This document shows, piece by piece, positions 10,352-11,313 of a stretch of 11,313 nt of DNA. Positions within the stretch are counted from its first letter, which is position 1, and each line of letters begins with the position of its first letter. A model generated the notes under the pieces. It was not told where the DNA came from. It searched no databases and saw only the letters and a program-made list of their open reading frames with translations. Position numbers and translations under genes: made by a program. Source of the stretch: Microcella sp. (GTDB lineage Bacteria; Actinomycetota; Actinomycetes; Actinomycetales; Microbacteriaceae); assembly GCA_020216895.1 (NCBI GenBank), contig JAIWOM010000026.1, positions 1 through 11,313 of the forward strand, in the 5' to 3' direction.

Positions 10352-11043
10352 GCGACGACGCCCGCAGCATGTTCGCCCGCGCGATGGGCGACGACTTCAC
10401 GCGGCTGCATCCGATGCTGCAGCGCCGGTTCGGCGTCGGTCTCGCGGCCGGGTACGCCTGCGTCGGTCGCGGCGTGATGTCGCGCATCCGTCGAGGGCCG
10501 TGGTGGACGGTGCCGTTCCTGCACATCGGACGCATCCGCAACATCCTGGCCCCCTACCCGGGCGAGCACGTTCCCTTCACGGTCGAGAACTACCCGTACC
10601 GCGACCCGCTCGGGCGCGAGACGGTGACGTTCGTGCGCACCTTCGCGTACCCCGACCGGCCCGGGCGCTCCGGCCGCTTCGACGCGACCATGATCCGCGG
10701 CCGCGACGGACGGATCGTCGACTACCTCGGCACCCACCAGCACCTCGCGGTCGACCTCGAACTGCGTGCAGAGCCGGACGGGTCGCTGCACCTGACCTCC
10801 GATGCGCAGCGCTTCTATGCCGGCCCCCTCGGCTTCCGGTTCCCGATGCTGTTCTCGGGTCGAGCCGACCTGCGCGAGTCGTTCGACGACGCGACGGGCG
10901 AGTACGTGATCCGCCTGAGCGTGCGCAACCGCGTCCTCGGCTTCCTGTTCGGCTACGAGGGTCGCTTCACCTGCGAGTTCCCCCCGGTCCACGGCTCCCC
11001 GCCCTCGCACGTCCTCCCCGTGCGCCACGAGCGGCGCGAGTAG
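10348..11043 (+). CDS. DUF4166 domain-containing protein
   Basis: A 231-residue protein matching what I know of DUF4166 over nearly its full length: MFARAMGDDFTRLHPMLQRRFG at 8-29 (the LHP motif and RFG/HFG turn), then RGP and PFTVENYPY...GRETVTFVRTF (76-99), a strand-rich middle, and the C-terminal block QRFYAGPLGFRFPMLFSGRADLRESFDD (154-181) ending GYEGRFTCEF (202-211). In other bacteria this domain occurs alone or fused to NAD(P)-binding or DoxX-like membrane domains; its biochemical role is, to my knowledge, not established. There is no signal peptide and only short hydrophobic stretches, so it is probably cytoplasmic. GTG 10348 overlaps the upstream stop by 4 bases; in-frame ATGs at residues 8 and 13 are less likely because homology starts near residue 8. 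The overlap with the SRPBCC gene suggests a shared, possibly lipid-related, role, which is inference. Confidence 0.8.
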   Translation: MSDDARSMFARAMGDDFTRLHPMLQRRFGVGLAAGYACVGRGVMSRIRRGPWWTVPFLHIGRIRNILAPYPGEHVPFTVENYPYRDPLGRETVTFVRTFAYPDRPGRSGRFDATMIRGRDGRIVDYLGTHQHLAVDLELRAEPDGSLHLTSDAQRFYAGPLGFRFPMLFSGRADLRESFDDATGEYVIRLSVRNRVLGFLFGYEGRFTCEFPPVHGSPPSHVLPVRHERRE

Positions 11044-11123
11044 CCGCCTCGGGCCCGCACCCGCTGCGCGGACGCACCACTGCTGGCCTTTCTCCGTCGT
11101 GATCCCTCCGGCCGCCCTGATTC

Positions 11124-11167
11124 CGCAATGTGCCTCTCACTGCACATGCCGCCGGAGGCACATTGCG
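11124..11167 (+). repeat. Perfect 13-base inverted repeat in the 220-base gap after the DUF4166 gene
   Basis: CGCAATGTGCCTC (11124-11136) is perfectly matched by GAGGCACATTGCG (11155-11167) around an 18-base spacer. GCACAT occurs a second time inside the spacer (11142-11147), so ATGTGC (11128-11133) could instead form a shorter 6-pair hairpin with an 8-base loop; the two structures exclude each other. The arms are AT-richer than the surroundings and no T-tract follows. It could be a terminator for the SRPBCC-DUF4166 operon, a REP/MITE-like element, or an operator. The rest of the gap holds only a bulged GC hairpin near 11200-11230 and the promoter for the next gene. Confidence 0.6.
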
Positions 11168-11248
11168 AGAACGGCGTCGCCATCCCGACAACCCTGGCTG
11201 CGCCGCCCCGCCTGCGCCCGCAGGGGGCGGGTGCCCGGGCGCGCGGCC

Positions 11249-11254
11249 TAGACT
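11249..11254 (+). promoter_or_regulatory. -10 box (TAGACT) of a likely leaderless promoter
   Basis: TAGACT lies 9 bases before ATG 11264, within CCTAGACTGG, the same 10 bases at the same distance as before pcrA. This repeated arrangement supports both the promoter and the start codon of the partial gene that follows. Confidence 0.55.
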
Positions 11255-11263
11255 GGCGGCGCT

Positions 11264-11313
11264 ATGCACGAGCTGACGGTGGGTGCCGCGACCGCGTGGC
11301 TGCGCGGGTGGGC
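11264..11313 (+). CDS. 5' end of an unidentified gene, cut by the window edge
   Basis: Only 16 complete codons are present, reading MHELTVGAATAWLRGW. The ATG is supported by the TAGACT box 9 bases upstream in the pcrA-like arrangement, and third codon positions are mostly G or C as in real genes here. There is too little sequence to assign a family or function. Confidence 0.5.
   Translation, partial: MHELTVGAATAWLRGW

Overview
This window is a high-GC stretch in which every gene lies on the + strand, packed tightly, with strong G/C bias at third codon positions. Gene content (a PcrA/UvrD helicase ending in a Tudor-like domain, sucC-sucD, RsbV/RsbW/RsbU-type partner-switching proteins, DUF4166) and the frequent placement of a TAGACT-like -10 box 6-9 bases before a start codon point to an actinobacterium. 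Microbacteriaceae is my best guess; the family is inferred from style, not from a marker gene.

Layout: (1) 20-1099, a cytoplasmic glycerophosphodiester phosphodiesterase. (2) 1175-3511, the ATP-dependent DNA helicase PcrA, complete with all superfamily 1A motifs. (3) 3698-7416, a signalling cluster: a STAS anti-sigma factor antagonist overlaps by 8 bases a 535-residue protein that joins an RsbW-like kinase, a GAF sensor and an RsbU/SpoIIE-like PP2C phosphatase. A second, 534-residue protein of the same architecture follows. (4) 7571-9647, the succinyl-CoA synthetase pair sucC-sucD, with a perfect 14-base palindrome in its leader and a strong hairpin after it. (5) 9743-11043, an overlapping pair encoding an SRPBCC-like protein and a DUF4166 protein. 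(6) 11044-11263, an intergenic stretch with a perfect 13-base inverted repeat, then the first 16 codons of another gene.

The most interesting region is the signalling cluster. The first fusion protein keeps its visible kinase and phosphatase catalytic residues, so one polypeptide could both phosphorylate and dephosphorylate the STAS protein under control of the GAF domain between the two. The second copy keeps the GAF domain and overall length but has lost the kinase catalytic Glu, Asn, Asp and Gly-rich loop, and two of the four expected phosphatase metal ligands. It looks like a double pseudoenzyme kept as an intact reading frame. In place of a second STAS gene it is preceded by a 35-codon ORF whose 3' end resembles the 3' end of the STAS gene in the same frame. 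This suggests a tandem duplication of the whole STAS-fusion unit in which the STAS part collapsed and the enzyme part became a likely sensor, decoy or scaffold. No sigma factor or other obvious output gene lies in the window.

The other genes are housekeeping (DNA repair and replication-transcription conflict, the TCA cycle, phospholipid degradation) or poorly characterised (SRPBCC and DUF4166). No tRNA, rRNA, CRISPR, insertion sequence or phage gene was seen.
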